NCBI GenBank assembly: GCA_036172665.1
Contig: JAYKNF010000013.1
Span: forward strand, 2,790,001-2,854,000
Origin: Prosopocoilus inquinatus
Lineage: Eukaryota; Arthropoda; Insecta; Coleoptera; Lucanidae
DNA length: 64,000 nt
Reading direction: 5' to 3'
Position numbers and translations under genes: made by a program. The notes below the pieces were generated by a model. The model was given only the letters and a program-made list of their open reading frames with translations, was not told the origin of the DNA and did no database searches. This document shows positions 7,801-20,440 of this stretch, piece after piece (within the stretch, counting starts at the first letter, position 1; each line of letters opens with the position of its first letter).

Positions 7801-9453
7801 ACAATCCGGGTTTACGTTCGACGCGTTCGATTTCGATCATTGCAGCGCCATCTTCGATCGAAAAATCGAACCGACGCGATTTTCCGTCGCCGCTCGGCGA
7901 GACCTTTCGTTTGATACGCGACAACCCGGGTTTACGTTCGACGCGTCCGATTTCGATCATTGCAGCGCCATCTTCGATCGAAAAATCGAACCGACGCGAT
8001 TTTCCGTCGCCGTTCGGCGAGACCTTTCGTTTGATGCGCGACAACCCGGGTTTACGTTCGACGCGTCCAGTTTCGATCATTGCAGCGCCATCTTCGATCG
8101 AAAAATCGAACCGACGCGATTTTCCGTCGCCGCTCGGCGAGACCTTTCGTTTGATACGCGACAACCCGGGTTTACGTTCGACGCGTCCAGTTTCGATCAT
8201 TGCAGCGCCATCTTCGATCGAAAAATCGAACCGACGCGATTTTCCGTCGCCGCTCGGCGAGACCTTTCGTTTGATACGCGACAACCCGGGTTTACGTTCT
8301 ACGCGACCGATTTCGATCATTGCGGCGCCATAGGAACCCCTTAAGTACACTTTTCCGAGTTTCTTTTCTTATATATGACAAGTGGGATCCGCTACGCTCC
8401 GCCCACTTGTGGGTATGAACAGAGGCTTGTGTGGACAGAGGCTTTGTATAGACGGAGGTTTCGTTTGGACGGAAGAGGTGAAAGCGCTGCGCGCTGTTTG
8501 GGCCGCTAACCTTTGGGGGCTCGCGGCACCTAGGGACTTGGAAGAATGTTGGAAAACTTTAAGAATTGATTTTTCTAATTTTCGAAATTTTGAGTATTTT
8601 TCCCCAATTTTTTCAATTTTTCCGTTCTCCTAATTTATAAATTTTTTTTCGCCGTCTGGGTTGGCCTCGCTTGGGTTGGCGTCGGTTGGGTTCACCTTGA
8701 ACAATTTTAGAACAGAAAGGGAAGGAAAGTTTAAGATAAAGTGAGAAAAATTGTTGGAAAACTTGAGAAATAGGTTTCCTTAATTTTTAGAATTTTTTCC
8801 ATTTTTTTTCGATTTTTTTCAATTTTTTCTCGAAATTTACTACATTTTTCCCTAATTCTTTAAATTTTTTCGTTTTCTTTAAAATAAAATTTTTCTGTCA
8901 TCTGGGTTGGCCTCGCTTGGGTTGGCGCCGTTTGAGTTGACCTTGAACAATTTAAAAAAAAGAGTTAAGGAATATGTAAGAGAAAGTGAGGAAAAATGTT
9001 TTAAAAAAGTTGTAAAACGTCAATAATCGGCTTCCTCTATTCTTAGAATTTTTTCCTATTTTTTTCGATTTTTTCAATTTTTTCCCGAAATTTTGAATAT
9101 TTTTCCCCAATTTTTTCAATTTTTCCGTTCTCCTAATTTTTAAATTTTTTTTCGCCGTCTGGGTTGGCCTCGCTTGGGTTGGCGTCGGTTGGGTTGACCT
9201 TGAACAATTTTCGAAAAAAAGTGAAGGAAAATGTAAGAAGTGATGAAATGTTTTAAAAAAGTTGGGAAACTTAAGAAATCCGTTTCCCTAATTTTTAGAA
9301 TTCTTGTCGATTTTTCTCGATTTTTTTAAATTTCCCCCCGAAATTTTGAATATTTTTCCCCAATTTGTTCAATTTTTCCGTTCTCTTAATTTTTAATTTT
9401 TTAAAATTTTTATCGATTTTTTTCAATTTTTTCCCTTAAATTTCCCGCTTTAA
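4823..9453 (+). repeat. Unit 3, 22-monomer class
   Basis: A 4823-5621 (pure alpha haplotype), B 5622-8331, C/D 8332-9453 with three G-rich boxes. It is closely related to unit 16 from B monomer 6 onward and through C/D, but the first monomers of the array are of the minimal-unit type. The third hairpin of module C has G to A in one stem (CTAACC), a change shared with units 16 and 18. Confidence 0.95.
5622..8331 (+). repeat. 120-bp array, unit 3: 22 full monomers + terminal copy
   Basis: Monomers 7-9 are the trio (AATAGAAC, CTTCCATCG, plain) that normally closes an array. Thirteen more monomers follow before the real end, so this looks like two arrays fused. Rare variants: TTTTGGTTC (monomer 5), TTTTGTGCGC (10), CGTCGAG (11), GACTTTCC (12), ACCCAGG (13), GCGAAATC (17) and CGTTCGGC (20). 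Confidence 0.97.
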
Positions 9454-12400
9454 TTGCCGGCCGGAGAGCGAACGAATCGACCTCCCCGCGCCCGCATTTT
9501 TTTTTTAATCACAAACGAACATCCAAAGCCTCCTTTATTCATCTATTTACGTAATATGTACGGTCGAAATTATGTTCGAACGCGTCCGCGCGGCGAAAGA
9601 GATCGCGTCGGCGGCTTTAGATTAGGTCACGTTCGACCGGCGGCGCACGTACTCCCTCCGCCGCCGGGCCGACTGCGGGCGTAACACGACACACGCGAAA
9701 GAGATCGCGCGTCGCTTTCAGGTTAGATCATTGTCGATAGTCAGCACGCCCCCCCTCCCTTCCGACCACCGGTGCTCCGGCCCCACGACTGGCCGTACAG
9801 ATATATAATATTACATATGTCAAGTGTCAAGGTTTCCTTACTGCGCGTGTCGCGCGATCGTTGCCAACCAACCCTCGTCGATCCCATCTTTTACGCGGCG
9901 GCAAATTCAAATGAGCTCCGTCAAAATCTCGACGCGTTCGGTCGAGCGTACACGCGACGGCACAATGCAAATCGTGAAGAATTTAACCGGCAAAACGACG
10001 CCGCCGCCGCCGCCGCGATCGTCTTATAACCTTTTTTCCGATTACCGGAGTAACATCGGAGAAATGGAATTTGGAGGTTTTCAGTTGTTTTTAACACTTA
10101 CTTTTTTTCAGTGGAAACACTTTTTCACTGTTACACACGCGTTCGTGTCACATTTTCGATATCACCCCGTATATCTCTCGCCATGTGGTAAACGTTACGT
10201 TCGTAAAGCTACTTTCTTCTACGTCGGAAAGAATTCGACGCGATCGATTTAGACCTTTCGTTTGATAGGCGACAATCCGGGTTTACGTTCGACGCGTCCG
10301 ATTTCGATCATTGCAGCGCCATCTTCGATCGAAAAATCGAACCGACGCGATTTTCCGTCGCCGCTCGGCGAGACCTTTCGTTTGATACGCGACAATCCGG
10401 GTTTACGTTCGACGCGTTCGATTTCGATCATTGCAGCGCCATCTTCGATCGAAAAATCGAACCGACGCGATTTTCCGTCGCCGCTCGTCGAGACCTTTCG
10501 TTTGATACGCGACAACCCGGGTTTACGTTCGACGCGTCCGATTTCGATCATTGCAGCGCCATCTTCGATCGAAAAATCGAACCGACGCGACTTTCCGTCG
10601 CCGCTCGGCGAGACCTTTCGTTTGATACGCGACAACCCAGGTTTACGTTCAACGCGTCCGATTTCGATCATTGCAGCGCCATCTTCGATCGAAAAATCGA
10701 ACCGACGCGATTTTCCGTCGCCGCTCGGCGAGACCTTTCGTTTGATGCGCGACAACCCGGGTTTACGTTCGACGCGTCCGATTTCGATCATTGCAGCGCC
10801 ATCTTCTATCGAAAAATCGAACCGACGCGATTTTCCGTCGCCGCTCGGCGAGACCTTTCGTTTGATGCGCGACAACCCGGGTTTACGTTCGACGCGTCCG
10901 ATTTCGATCATTGCAGCGCCATCTTCGATCGAAAAATCGAACCGACGCGATTTTCCGTCGCCGCTCGGCGAGACCTTTCGTTTGATACGCAACAATCCGG
11001 GTTTACGTTCGACGCGTTCGATTTCGATCATTGCAGCGCCATCTTCGATCGAAAAATCGAACCGACGCGATTTTCCGTCGCCGCTCGGCGAGACCTTTCG
11101 TTTGATACGCGACAACCCGGGTTTACGTTCGACACGTCCGATTTCGATCATTGCATCGCCATCTTCGATCGAAAAATCGAACCGACGCGATTTTCCGTCG
11201 CCGCTCGGCGAGACCTTTCGTTTGATATGCGACAACCCGGGTTTACGTTCGACGCGTCCGATTTCGATCATTGCAGCGCCATCTTCGATCGACAAATCGA
11301 ACCGACGCGACTTTCCGTCGCCGCTCGGCGAGACCTTTCGTTTGATACGCGACAACCCAGGTTTACGTTCAACGCGTCCGATTTCGATCATTGCAGCGCC
11401 ATCTTCGATCGAAAAATCGAACCGACGCGATTTTCCGTCGCCGCTCGGCGAGACCTTTCGTTTGATGCGCGACAACCCGGGTTTACGTTCGACGCGTCCG
11501 ATTTCGATCATTGCAGCGCCATCTTCGATCGAAAAATCGAACCGACGCGATTTTCCGTCGCCGCTCGGCGAGACCTTTCGTTTGATGCGCGACAACCCGG
11601 GTTTACGTTCGACGCGTCCGATTTCGATCATTGCAGCGCCATCTTCGATCGAAAAATCGAACCGACGCGATTTTCCGTCGCCGCTCGGCGAGACCTTTCG
11701 TTTGATGCGCGACAACCCGGGTTTACGTTCGACGCGTCCAGTTTCGATCATTGCAGCGCCATCTTCGATCGAAAAATCGAACCGACGCGATTTTCCGTCG
11801 CCGCTCGGCGAGACCTTTCGTTTGATGCGCGACAACCCGGGTTTACGTTCGACGCGTCCAGTTTCGATCATTGCAGCGCCATCTTCGATCGAAAAATCGA
11901 ACCGACGCGATTTTCCGTCGCCGCTCGGCGAGACCTTTCGTTTGATGCGCGACAACCCGGGTTTACGTTCGACGCGTCCAGTTTTGATCATTGCAGCGCC
12001 ATCTTCGATCGAAAAATAGAACCGACGCGATTTTCCGTCGCCGCTCGGCGAGACCTTTCGTTTGATACGCGACAACCCGGGTTTACGTTCGACGCGTCCG
12101 ATTTCGATCATTGCAGCGCCATCTTCCATCGAAAAATCGAACCGACGCGATTTTCCGTCGCCGCTCGGCGAGACCTTTCGTTTGATACGCGACAATCCGG
12201 GTTTACGTTCGACGCGTCCGATTTCGATCATTGCAGCGCCATCTTCGATCGAAAAATCGAACCGACGCGATTTTCCGTCGCCGCTCGGCGAGACCTTTCG
12301 TTTGATACGCGACAACCCGGGTTTACGTTCTACGCGACCGATTTCGATCATTGCGGCGCCATAGGAACCCCTTAAGTACACTTTTCCGAGTTTCTTTTCT

Positions 12401-13465
12401 TATATATGACAAGTGGGATCCGCTACGCTCCGCCCACTTGTGGGTATGAACAGAGGCTTGTGTGGACAGAGGCTTTGTATAGACGGAGGTTTCGTTTGGA
12501 CGGAAGAGGTGAGAGCGCTGCGCGCTGTTTGGGCCGCTAGCCTTTGGGGGCTCGCGGCACCTAGGGACTTGGAAGAATGTTGGAAAACTTTAAGAATTGA
12601 TTTTTCTAATTTTCGAAATTTTGAGTATTTTTCCCCAATTTTTTCAATTTTTCCGTTCTCCTAATTTATAATTTTTTTTTTCGCCGTCTGGGTTGGCCTC
12701 GCTTGGGTTGGCGTCGGTTGGGTTCACCTTGAACAATTTTACAACAGAAAGGGAAGGAAAGTTTAAGAAAAAGTGAGAAAAATTGTTGGAAAACTTAAGA
12801 AATCGGTTTCCTTAATTTTTAGAATTTTTTCCATTTTTTTTCGATTTTTTTCAATTTTTTCTCGAAATTTACTACATTTTTCCCTAATTCTTTAAATTTT
12901 TTCGTTTACTTTAAAATAAAATTTTTCTGTCATCTGGGTTGACCTCGCTTGGGTTGGCGCCGTTTGAGTTGACCTTGAACAATTAAAAAGGAATATGTAA
13001 GAGAAAGTGAGGAAAAATGTTTTAAAAAAGTTGTAAAACGTCAATAATCGGCTTCCTCTATTCTTAGAATTTTTTCCTATTTTTTTCGATTTTTTCAATT
13101 TTTTCCCGAAATTTTGAATATTTTTCCCCAATTTTTCCGTTCTCCTAATTTTTAAATTTTTTTTCGCCGTCTGGGTTGGCCTCGCTTGGGTTGGCGTCGG
13201 TTGGGTTGACCTTGAACAATTTTCGAAAAAAAGTGAAGGAAAATGTAAGAAGTGATGAAATGTTTTAAAAAAGTTGGGAAACTTAAGAAATCCGTTTCCC
13301 TAATTTTTAGAATTCTTGTCGATTTTTCTCGATTTTCTTAAATTTCCCCCCGAAATTTTGAATATTTTTCCCCAATTTTTTCAATTTTTCCGTTCTCTTA
13401 ATTTTTAATTTTTTAAAATTTTTATCGATTTTTTTCAATTTTTTCCCTTAAATTTCCCGCTTTAA
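9454..13465 (+). repeat. Unit 4, 17-monomer class, first half of a two-unit repeat
   Basis: A 9454-10252 (beta haplotype), B 10253-12362, C/D 12363-13465. D carries a shortened A-run after the second box (12980s) and a 9-bp loss in a CAATTTTTT repeat near 13130. It is essentially identical to unit 6, with a 1-bp poly-T length difference near 12670. Confidence 0.95.
10253..12362 (+). repeat. 120-bp array, unit 4: 17 full monomers + terminal copy
   Basis: Monomers 3-4 and 9-10 share GACTTTCC (10591 and 11311) and ACCCAGG (10639 and 11359), exactly 720 bp apart. This implies an internal six-monomer duplication. Monomers 2-7 follow the order of unit 3 monomers 11-16. Confidence 0.97.
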
Positions 13466-13913
13466 TTGCCGGCCGGAGAGCGAACGAATCGACCTCCCCG
13501 CGCTCGCATTTTTTTTTTAATCACAAACGAACATCCAAAGCCTCCTTTATTCATCTATTTACGTAATATGTACGGTCGAAATTATGTTCGAACGCGTCCG
13601 CGCGGCGAAAGAGATCGCGTCGGCGGCTTTAGATTAGGTCACGTTCGACCGGCGGCGCACGTACTCCCTCCGCCGCCGGGCCGACTGCGGGCGTAACACG
13701 ACACACGCGAAAGAGATCGCGCGTCGCTTTCAGGTTAGATCATTGTCGATAGTCAGCACGCCCCCCCTCCCTTCCGACCACCGGTGCTCCGGCCCCACGA
13801 CTGGCCGTACAGATATATAATATTACATATGTCAAGTGTCAAGGTTTCCTTACTGCGCGTGTCGCGCGATCGTTGCCAACCAACCCTCGTCGATCCCATC
13901 TTTTACGCGGCGG

Positions 13914-13937
13914 CAAATTCAAATGCAAATTCAAATG
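13914..13937 (+). repeat. 12-bp tandem duplication in leader
   Basis: CAAATTCAAATG occurs twice in units 5 and 7. Units 12 and 16 have the same duplication with AAGTG at its end; other leaders have one copy. The duplication creates an extra ATGCAAAT octamer and keeps the reading frame. Confidence 0.9.
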
Positions 13938-14276
13938 AGCTCCGTCAAAATCTCGACGCGTTCGGTCGAGCGTACACGCGACGGCACAATGCAAATCGTG
14001 AAGAATTTAACCGGCAAAACGACGCCGCCGCCGCCGCCGCGATCGTCTTATAACCTTTTTTCCGATTACCGGAGTAACATCGGAGAAATGGAATTTGGAG
14101 GTTTTCAGTTGTTTTTAACACTTACTTTTTTTCAGTGGAAACACTTTTTCACTGTTACACACGCGTTCGTGTCACATTTTCGATATCACCCCGTATATCT
14201 CTCGCCATGTGGTAAACGTTACGTTCGTAAAGCTACTTTCTTCTACGTCGGAAAGAATTCGACGCGATCGATTTAG

Positions 14277-15306
14277 ACCTTTCGTTTGATAGGCGACAAT
14301 CCGGGTTTACGTTCGACGCGTCCGATTTCGATCATTGCAGCGCCATCTTCGATCGAAAAATCGAACCGACGCGATTTTCCGTCGCCGCTCGGCGAGACCT
14401 TTCGTTTGATACGCGACAATCCGGGTTTACGTTCGACGCGTTCGATTTCGATCATTGCAGCGCCATCTTCGATCGAAAAATCGAACCGACGCGATTTTCC
14501 GTCGCCGCTCGGCGAGACCTTTCGTTTGATACGCGACAACCCGGGTTTACGTTCGACGCGTCCGATTTCGATCATTGCAGCGCCATCTTCGATCGAAAAA
14601 TCGAACCGACGCGATTTTCCGTCGCCGCTCGGCGAGACCTTTCGTTTGATGCGCGACAACCCGGGTTTACGTTCGACGCGTCCAGTTTCGATCATTGCAG
14701 CGCCATGTTCGATCGAAAAATCGAACCGACGCGATTTTCCGTCGCCGCTCGGCGAGACCTTTCGTTTGATGCGCGACAACCCGGGTTTACGTTCGACGCG
14801 TCCAGTTTCGATCATTGCAGCGCCATCTTCGATCGAAAAATCGAACCGACGCGATTTTCCGTCGCCGCTCGGCGAGACCTTTCGTTTGATGCGCGACAAC
14901 CCGGGTTTACGTTCGACGCGTCCAGTTTTGATCATTGCAGCGCCATCTTCGATCGAAAAATAGAACCGACGCGATTTTCCGTCGCCGCTCGGCGAGACCT
15001 TTCGTTTGATACGCGACAACCCGGGTTTACGTTCGACGCGTCCGATTTCGATCATTGCAGCGCCATCTTCCATCGAAAAATCGAACCGACGCGATTTTCC
15101 GTCGCCGCTCGGCGAGACCTTTCGTTTGATACGCGACAATCCGGGTTTACGTTCGACGCGTCCGATTTCGATCATTGCAGCGCCATCTTCGATCGAAAAA
15201 TCGAACCGACGCGATTTTCCGTCGCCGCTCGGCGAGACCTTTCGTTTGATACGCGACAACCCGGGTTTACGTTCTACGCGACCGATTTCGATCATTGCGG
15301 CGCCAT
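14277..15306 (+). repeat. 120-bp array, unit 5: 8 full monomers + terminal copy
   Basis: Same composition as the unit 1 and unit 7 arrays: TTCGATTTC in monomer 2, ATGTTCG in monomer 4, AATAGAAC in monomer 6, CTTCCATCG in monomer 7. Confidence 0.97.
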
Positions 15307-16429
15307 AGGAACCCCTTAAGTACACTTTTCCGAGTTTCTTTTCTTATATATGACAAGTGGGATCCGCTACGCTCCGCCCACTTGTGGGTATGAACAGAGG
15401 CTTGTGTGGACAGAGGCTTTGTATAGACGGAGGTTTCGTTTGGACGGAAGAGGTGAGAGCGCTGCGCGCTGTTTGGGCCGCTAGCCTTTGGGGGCTCGCG
15501 GCACCTAGGGACTTGGAAGAATGTTGGAAAACTTTAAGATTTGATTTTTCTAATTTTCGAAATTTTGAGTATTTTTCCCCAATTTTTTCAATTTTTCCGT
15601 TCTCCTAATTTATAATTTTTTTTTCGCCGTCTGGGTTGGCCTCGCTTGGGTTGGCGTCGGTTGGGTTCACCTTGAACAATTTTACAACAGAAAGGGAAGG
15701 AAAGTTTAAGAAAAAGTGAGAAAAATTGTTAGAAAACTTAAGAAATCGGTTTCCTTAATTTTTAGAATTTTTTCCATTTTTTTTCGATTTTTTTCAATTT
15801 TTTCTCGAAATTTACTACATTTTTCCCTAATTCTTTAAATTTTTTCGTTTACTTTAAAATAAAATTTTTCTGTCATCTGGGTTGACCTCGCTTGGGTTGG
15901 CGCCGTTTGAGTTGACCTTGAACAATTAAAAAAAAAAAGAGTTAAGGAATATGTAAGAGAAAGTGATGAAATGTTTTAAAAAAGTTGGGAAACTTAAGAA
16001 ATCCGTTTCCCTAATTTTTAGAATTCTTGTCGATTTTTCTCGATTTTTTTAAATTTCCCCCCGAAATTTTGAATATTTTTCCCCAATTTTTTCAATTTTT
16101 CCGTTCTCCTAATTTTTAAATTTTTTTTCGCCGTCTGGGTTGGCCTCGCTTGGGTTGGCGTCGGTTGGGTTGACCTTGAACAATTTTCGAAAAAAAGTGA
16201 AGGAAAATGTAAGAAGTGATGAAATGTTTTAAAAAAGTTGGGAAACTTAAGAAATCCGTTTCCCTAATTTTTAGAATTCTTGTCGATTTTTCTCGATTTT
16301 TTTAAATTTCCCCCCGAAATTTTGAATATTTTTCCCCAATTTGTTCAATTTTTCCGTTCTCTTAATTTTTAATTTTTTAAAATTTTTATCGATTTTTTTC
16401 AATTTTTTCCCTTAAATTTCCCGCTTTAA

Positions 16430-19400
16430 TTGCCGGCCGGAGAGCGAACGAATCGACCTCCCCGCGCCCGCATTTTTTTTTTAATCACAAACGAACATCC
16501 AAAGCCTCCTTTATTCATCTATTTACGTAATATGTACGGTCGAAATTATGTTCGAACGCGTCCGCGCGGCGAAAGAGATCGCGTCGGCGGCTTTAGATTA
16601 GGTCACGTTCGACCGGCGGCGCACGTACTCCCTCCGCCGCCGGGCCGACTGCGGGCGTAACACGACACACGCGAAAGAGATCGCGCGTCGCTTTCAGGTT
16701 AGATCATTGTCGATAGTCAGCACGCCCCCCCTCCCTTCCGACCACCGGTGCTCCGGCCCCACGACTGGCCGTACAGATATATAATATTACATATGTCAAG
16801 TGTCAAGGTTTCCTTACTGCGCGTGTCGCGCGATCGTTGCCAACCAACCCTCGTCGATCCCATCTTTTACGCGGCGGCAAATTCAAATGAGCTCCGTCAA
16901 AATCTCGACGCGTTCGGTCGAGCGTACACGCGACGGCACAATGCAAATCGTGAAGAATTTAACCGGCAAAACGACGCCGCCGCCGCCGCCGCGATCGTCT
17001 TATAACCTTTTTTCCGATTACCGGAGTAACATCGGAGAAATGGAATTTGGAGGTTTTCAGTTGTTTTTAACACTTACTTTTTTTCAGTGGAAACACTTTT
17101 TCACTGTTACACACGCGTTCGTGTCACATTTTCGATATCACCCCGTATATCTCTCGCCATGTGGTAAACGTTACGTTCGTAAAGCTACTTTCTTCTACGT
17201 CGGAAAGAATTCGACGCGATCGATTTAGACCTTTCGTTTGATAGGCGACAATCCGGGTTTACGTTCGACGCGTCCGATTTCGATCATTGCAGCGCCATCT
17301 TCGATCGAAAAATCGAACCGACGCGATTTTCCGTCGCCGCTCGGCGAGACCTTTCGTTTGATACGCGACAATCCGGGTTTACGTTCGACGCGTTCGATTT
17401 CGATCATTGCAGCGCCATCTTCGATCGAAAAATCGAACCGACGCGATTTTCCGTCGCCGCTCGTCGAGACCTTTCGTTTGATACGCGACAACCCGGGTTT
17501 ACGTTCGACGCGTCCGATTTCGATCATTGCAGCGCCATCTTCGATCGAAAAATCGAACCGACGCGACTTTCCGTCGCCGCTCGGCGAGACCTTTCGTTTG
17601 ATACGCGACAACCCAGGTTTACGTTCAACGCGTCCGATTTCGATCATTGCAGCGCCATCTTCGATCGAAAAATCGAACCGACGCGATTTTCCGTCGCCGC
17701 TCGGCGAGACCTTTCGTTTGATGCGCGACAACCCGGGTTTACGTTCGACGCGTCCGATTTCGATCATTGCAGCGCCATCTTCTATCGAAAAATCGAACCG
17801 ACGCGATTTTCCGTCGCCGCTCGGCGAGACCTTTCGTTTGATGCGCGACAACCCGGGTTTACGTTCGACGCGTCCGATTTCGATCATTGCAGCGCCATCT
17901 TCGATCGAAAAATCGAACCGACGCGATTTTCCGTCGCCGCTCGGCGAGACCTTTCGTTTGATACGCAACAATCCGGGTTTACGTTCGACGCGTTCGATTT
18001 CGATCATTGCAGCGCCATCTTCGATCGAAAAATCGAACCGACGCGATTTTCCGTCGCCGCTCGGCGAGACCTTTCGTTTGATACGCGACAACCCGGGTTT
18101 ACGTTCGACACGTCCGATTTCGATCATTGCATCGCCATCTTCGATCGAAAAATCGAACCGACGCGATTTTCCGTCGCCGCTCGGCGAGACCTTTCGTTTG
18201 ATATGCGACAACCCGGGTTTACGTTCGACGCGTCCGATTTCGATCATTGCAGCGCCATCTTCGATCGACAAATCGAACCGACGCGACTTTCCGTCGCCGC
18301 TCGGCGAGACCTTTCGTTTGATACGCGACAACCCAGGTTTACGTTCAACGCGTCCGATTTCGATCATTGCAGCGCCATCTTCGATCGAAAAATCGAACCG
18401 ACGCGATTTTCCGTCGCCGCTCGGCGAGACCTTTCGTTTGATGCGCGACAACCCGGGTTTACGTTCGACGCGTCCGATTTCGATCATTGCAGCGCCATCT
18501 TCGATCGAAAAATCGAACCGACGCGATTTTCCGTCGCCGCTCGGCGAGACCTTTCGTTTGATGCGCGACAACCCGGGTTTACGTTCGACGCGTCCGATTT
18601 CGATCATTGCAGCGCCATCTTCGATCGAAAAATCGAACCGACGCGATTTTCCGTCGCCGCTCGGCGAGACCTTTCGTTTGATGCGCGACAACCCGGGTTT
18701 ACGTTCGACGCGTCCAGTTTCGATCATTGCAGCGCCATCTTCGATCGAAAAATCGAACCGACGCGATTTTCCGTCGCCGCTCGGCGAGACCTTTCGTTTG
18801 ATGCGCGACAACCCGGGTTTACGTTCGACGCGTCCAGTTTCGATCATTGCAGCGCCATCTTCGATCGAAAAATCGAACCGACGCGATTTTCCGTCGCCGC
18901 TCGGCGAGACCTTTCGTTTGATGCGCGACAACCCGGGTTTACGTTCGACGCGTCCAGTTTTGATCATTGCAGCGCCATCTTCGATCGAAAAATAGAACCG
19001 ACGCGATTTTCCGTCGCCGCTCGGCGAGACCTTTCGTTTGATACGCGACAACCCGGGTTTACGTTCGACGCGTCCGATTTCGATCATTGCAGCGCCATCT
19101 TCCATCGAAAAATCGAACCGACGCGATTTTCCGTCGCCGCTCGGCGAGACCTTTCGTTTGATACGCGACAATCCGGGTTTACGTTCGACGCGTCCGATTT
19201 CGATCATTGCAGCGCCATCTTCGATCGAAAAATCGAACCGACGCGATTTTCCGTCGCCGCTCGGCGAGACCTTTCGTTTGATACGCGACAACCCGGGTTT
19301 ACGTTCTACGCGACCGATTTCGATCATTGCGGCGCCATAGGAACCCCTTAAGTACACTTTTCCGAGTTTCTTTTCTTATATATGACAAGTGGGATCCGCT

Positions 19401-20440
19401 ACGCTCCGCCCACTTGTGGGTATGAACAGAGGCTTGTGTGGACAGAGGCTTTGTATAGACGGAGGTTTCGTTTGGACGGAAGAGGTGAGAGCGCTGCGCG
19501 CTGTTTGGGCCGCTAGCCTTTGGGGGCTCGCGGCACCTAGGGACTTGGAAGAATGTTGGAAAACTTTAAGAATTGATTTTTCTAATTTTCGAAATTTTGA
19601 GTATTTTTCCCCAATTTTTTCAATTTTTCCGTTCTCCTAATTTATAATTTTTTTTTCGCCGTCTGGGTTGGCCTCGCTTGGGTTGGCGTCGGTTGGGTTC
19701 ACCTTGAACAATTTTACAACAGAAAGGGAAGGAAAGTTTAAGAAAAAGTGAGAAAAATTGTTGGAAAACTTAAGAAATCGGTTTCCTTAATTTTTAGAAT
19801 TTTTTCCATTTTTTTTCGATTTTTTTCAATTTTTTCTCGAAATTTACTACATTTTTCCCTAATTCTTTAAATTTTTTCGTTTACTTTAAAATAAAATTTT
19901 TCTGTCATCTGGGTTGACCTCGCTTGGGTTGGCGCCGTTTGAGTTGACCTTGAACAATTAAAAAGGAATATGTAAGAGAAAGTGAGGAAAAATGTTTTAA
20001 AAAAGTTGTAAAACGTCAATAATCGGCTTCCTCTATTCTTAGAATTTTTTCCTATTTTTTTCGATTTTTTCAATTTTTTCCCGAAATTTTGAATATTTTT
20101 CCCCAATTTTTCCGTTCTCCTAATTTTTAAATTTTTTTTCGCCGTCTGGGTTGGCCTCGCTTGGGTTGGCGTCGGTTGGGTTGACCTTGAACAATTTTCG
20201 AAAAAAAGTGAAGGAAAATGTAAGAAGTGATGAAATGTTTTAAAAAAGTTGGGAAACTTAAGAAATCCGTTTCCCTAATTTTTAGAATTCTTGTCGATTT
20301 TTCTCGATTTTCTTAAATTTCCCCCCGAAATTTTGAATATTTTTCCCCAATTTTTTCAATTTTTCCGTTCTCTTAATTTTTAATTTTTTAAAATTTTTAT
20401 CGATTTTTTTCAATTTTTTCCCTTAAATTTCCCGCTTTAA
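16430..20440 (+). repeat. Unit 6, 17-monomer class, copy of unit 4
   Basis: A 16430-17228, B 17229-19338, C/D 19339-20440. Every rare B-array variant that I checked in unit 4 (GTCGAG, GACTTTCC, ACCCAGG, TTCTATCG, GACACGTCC, GCATCGCC, GACAAATCG) is present in the same order. This indicates a recent duplication. Confidence 0.95.
17229..19338 (+). repeat. 120-bp array, unit 6: 17 full monomers + terminal copy
   Basis: Monomer-by-monomer match to the unit 4 array in all the variants I compared. Confidence 0.97.

Larger units (their letters stand above)
13466..16429 (+). repeat. Unit 5, 8-monomer class, second half of a two-unit repeat
   Basis: A 13466-14276 (beta with a tandem duplication of CAAATTCAAATG at 13914-13937), B 14277-15306, C/D 15307-16429. 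It has the same length (2964 bp) and the same private markers as unit 7. Confidence 0.95.

Noticed and set aside
12892..13131. Minus-strand Lys/Asn-rich frame in module D
   Set aside because: Pure low-complexity translation of T-rich repeats; absent from most units.
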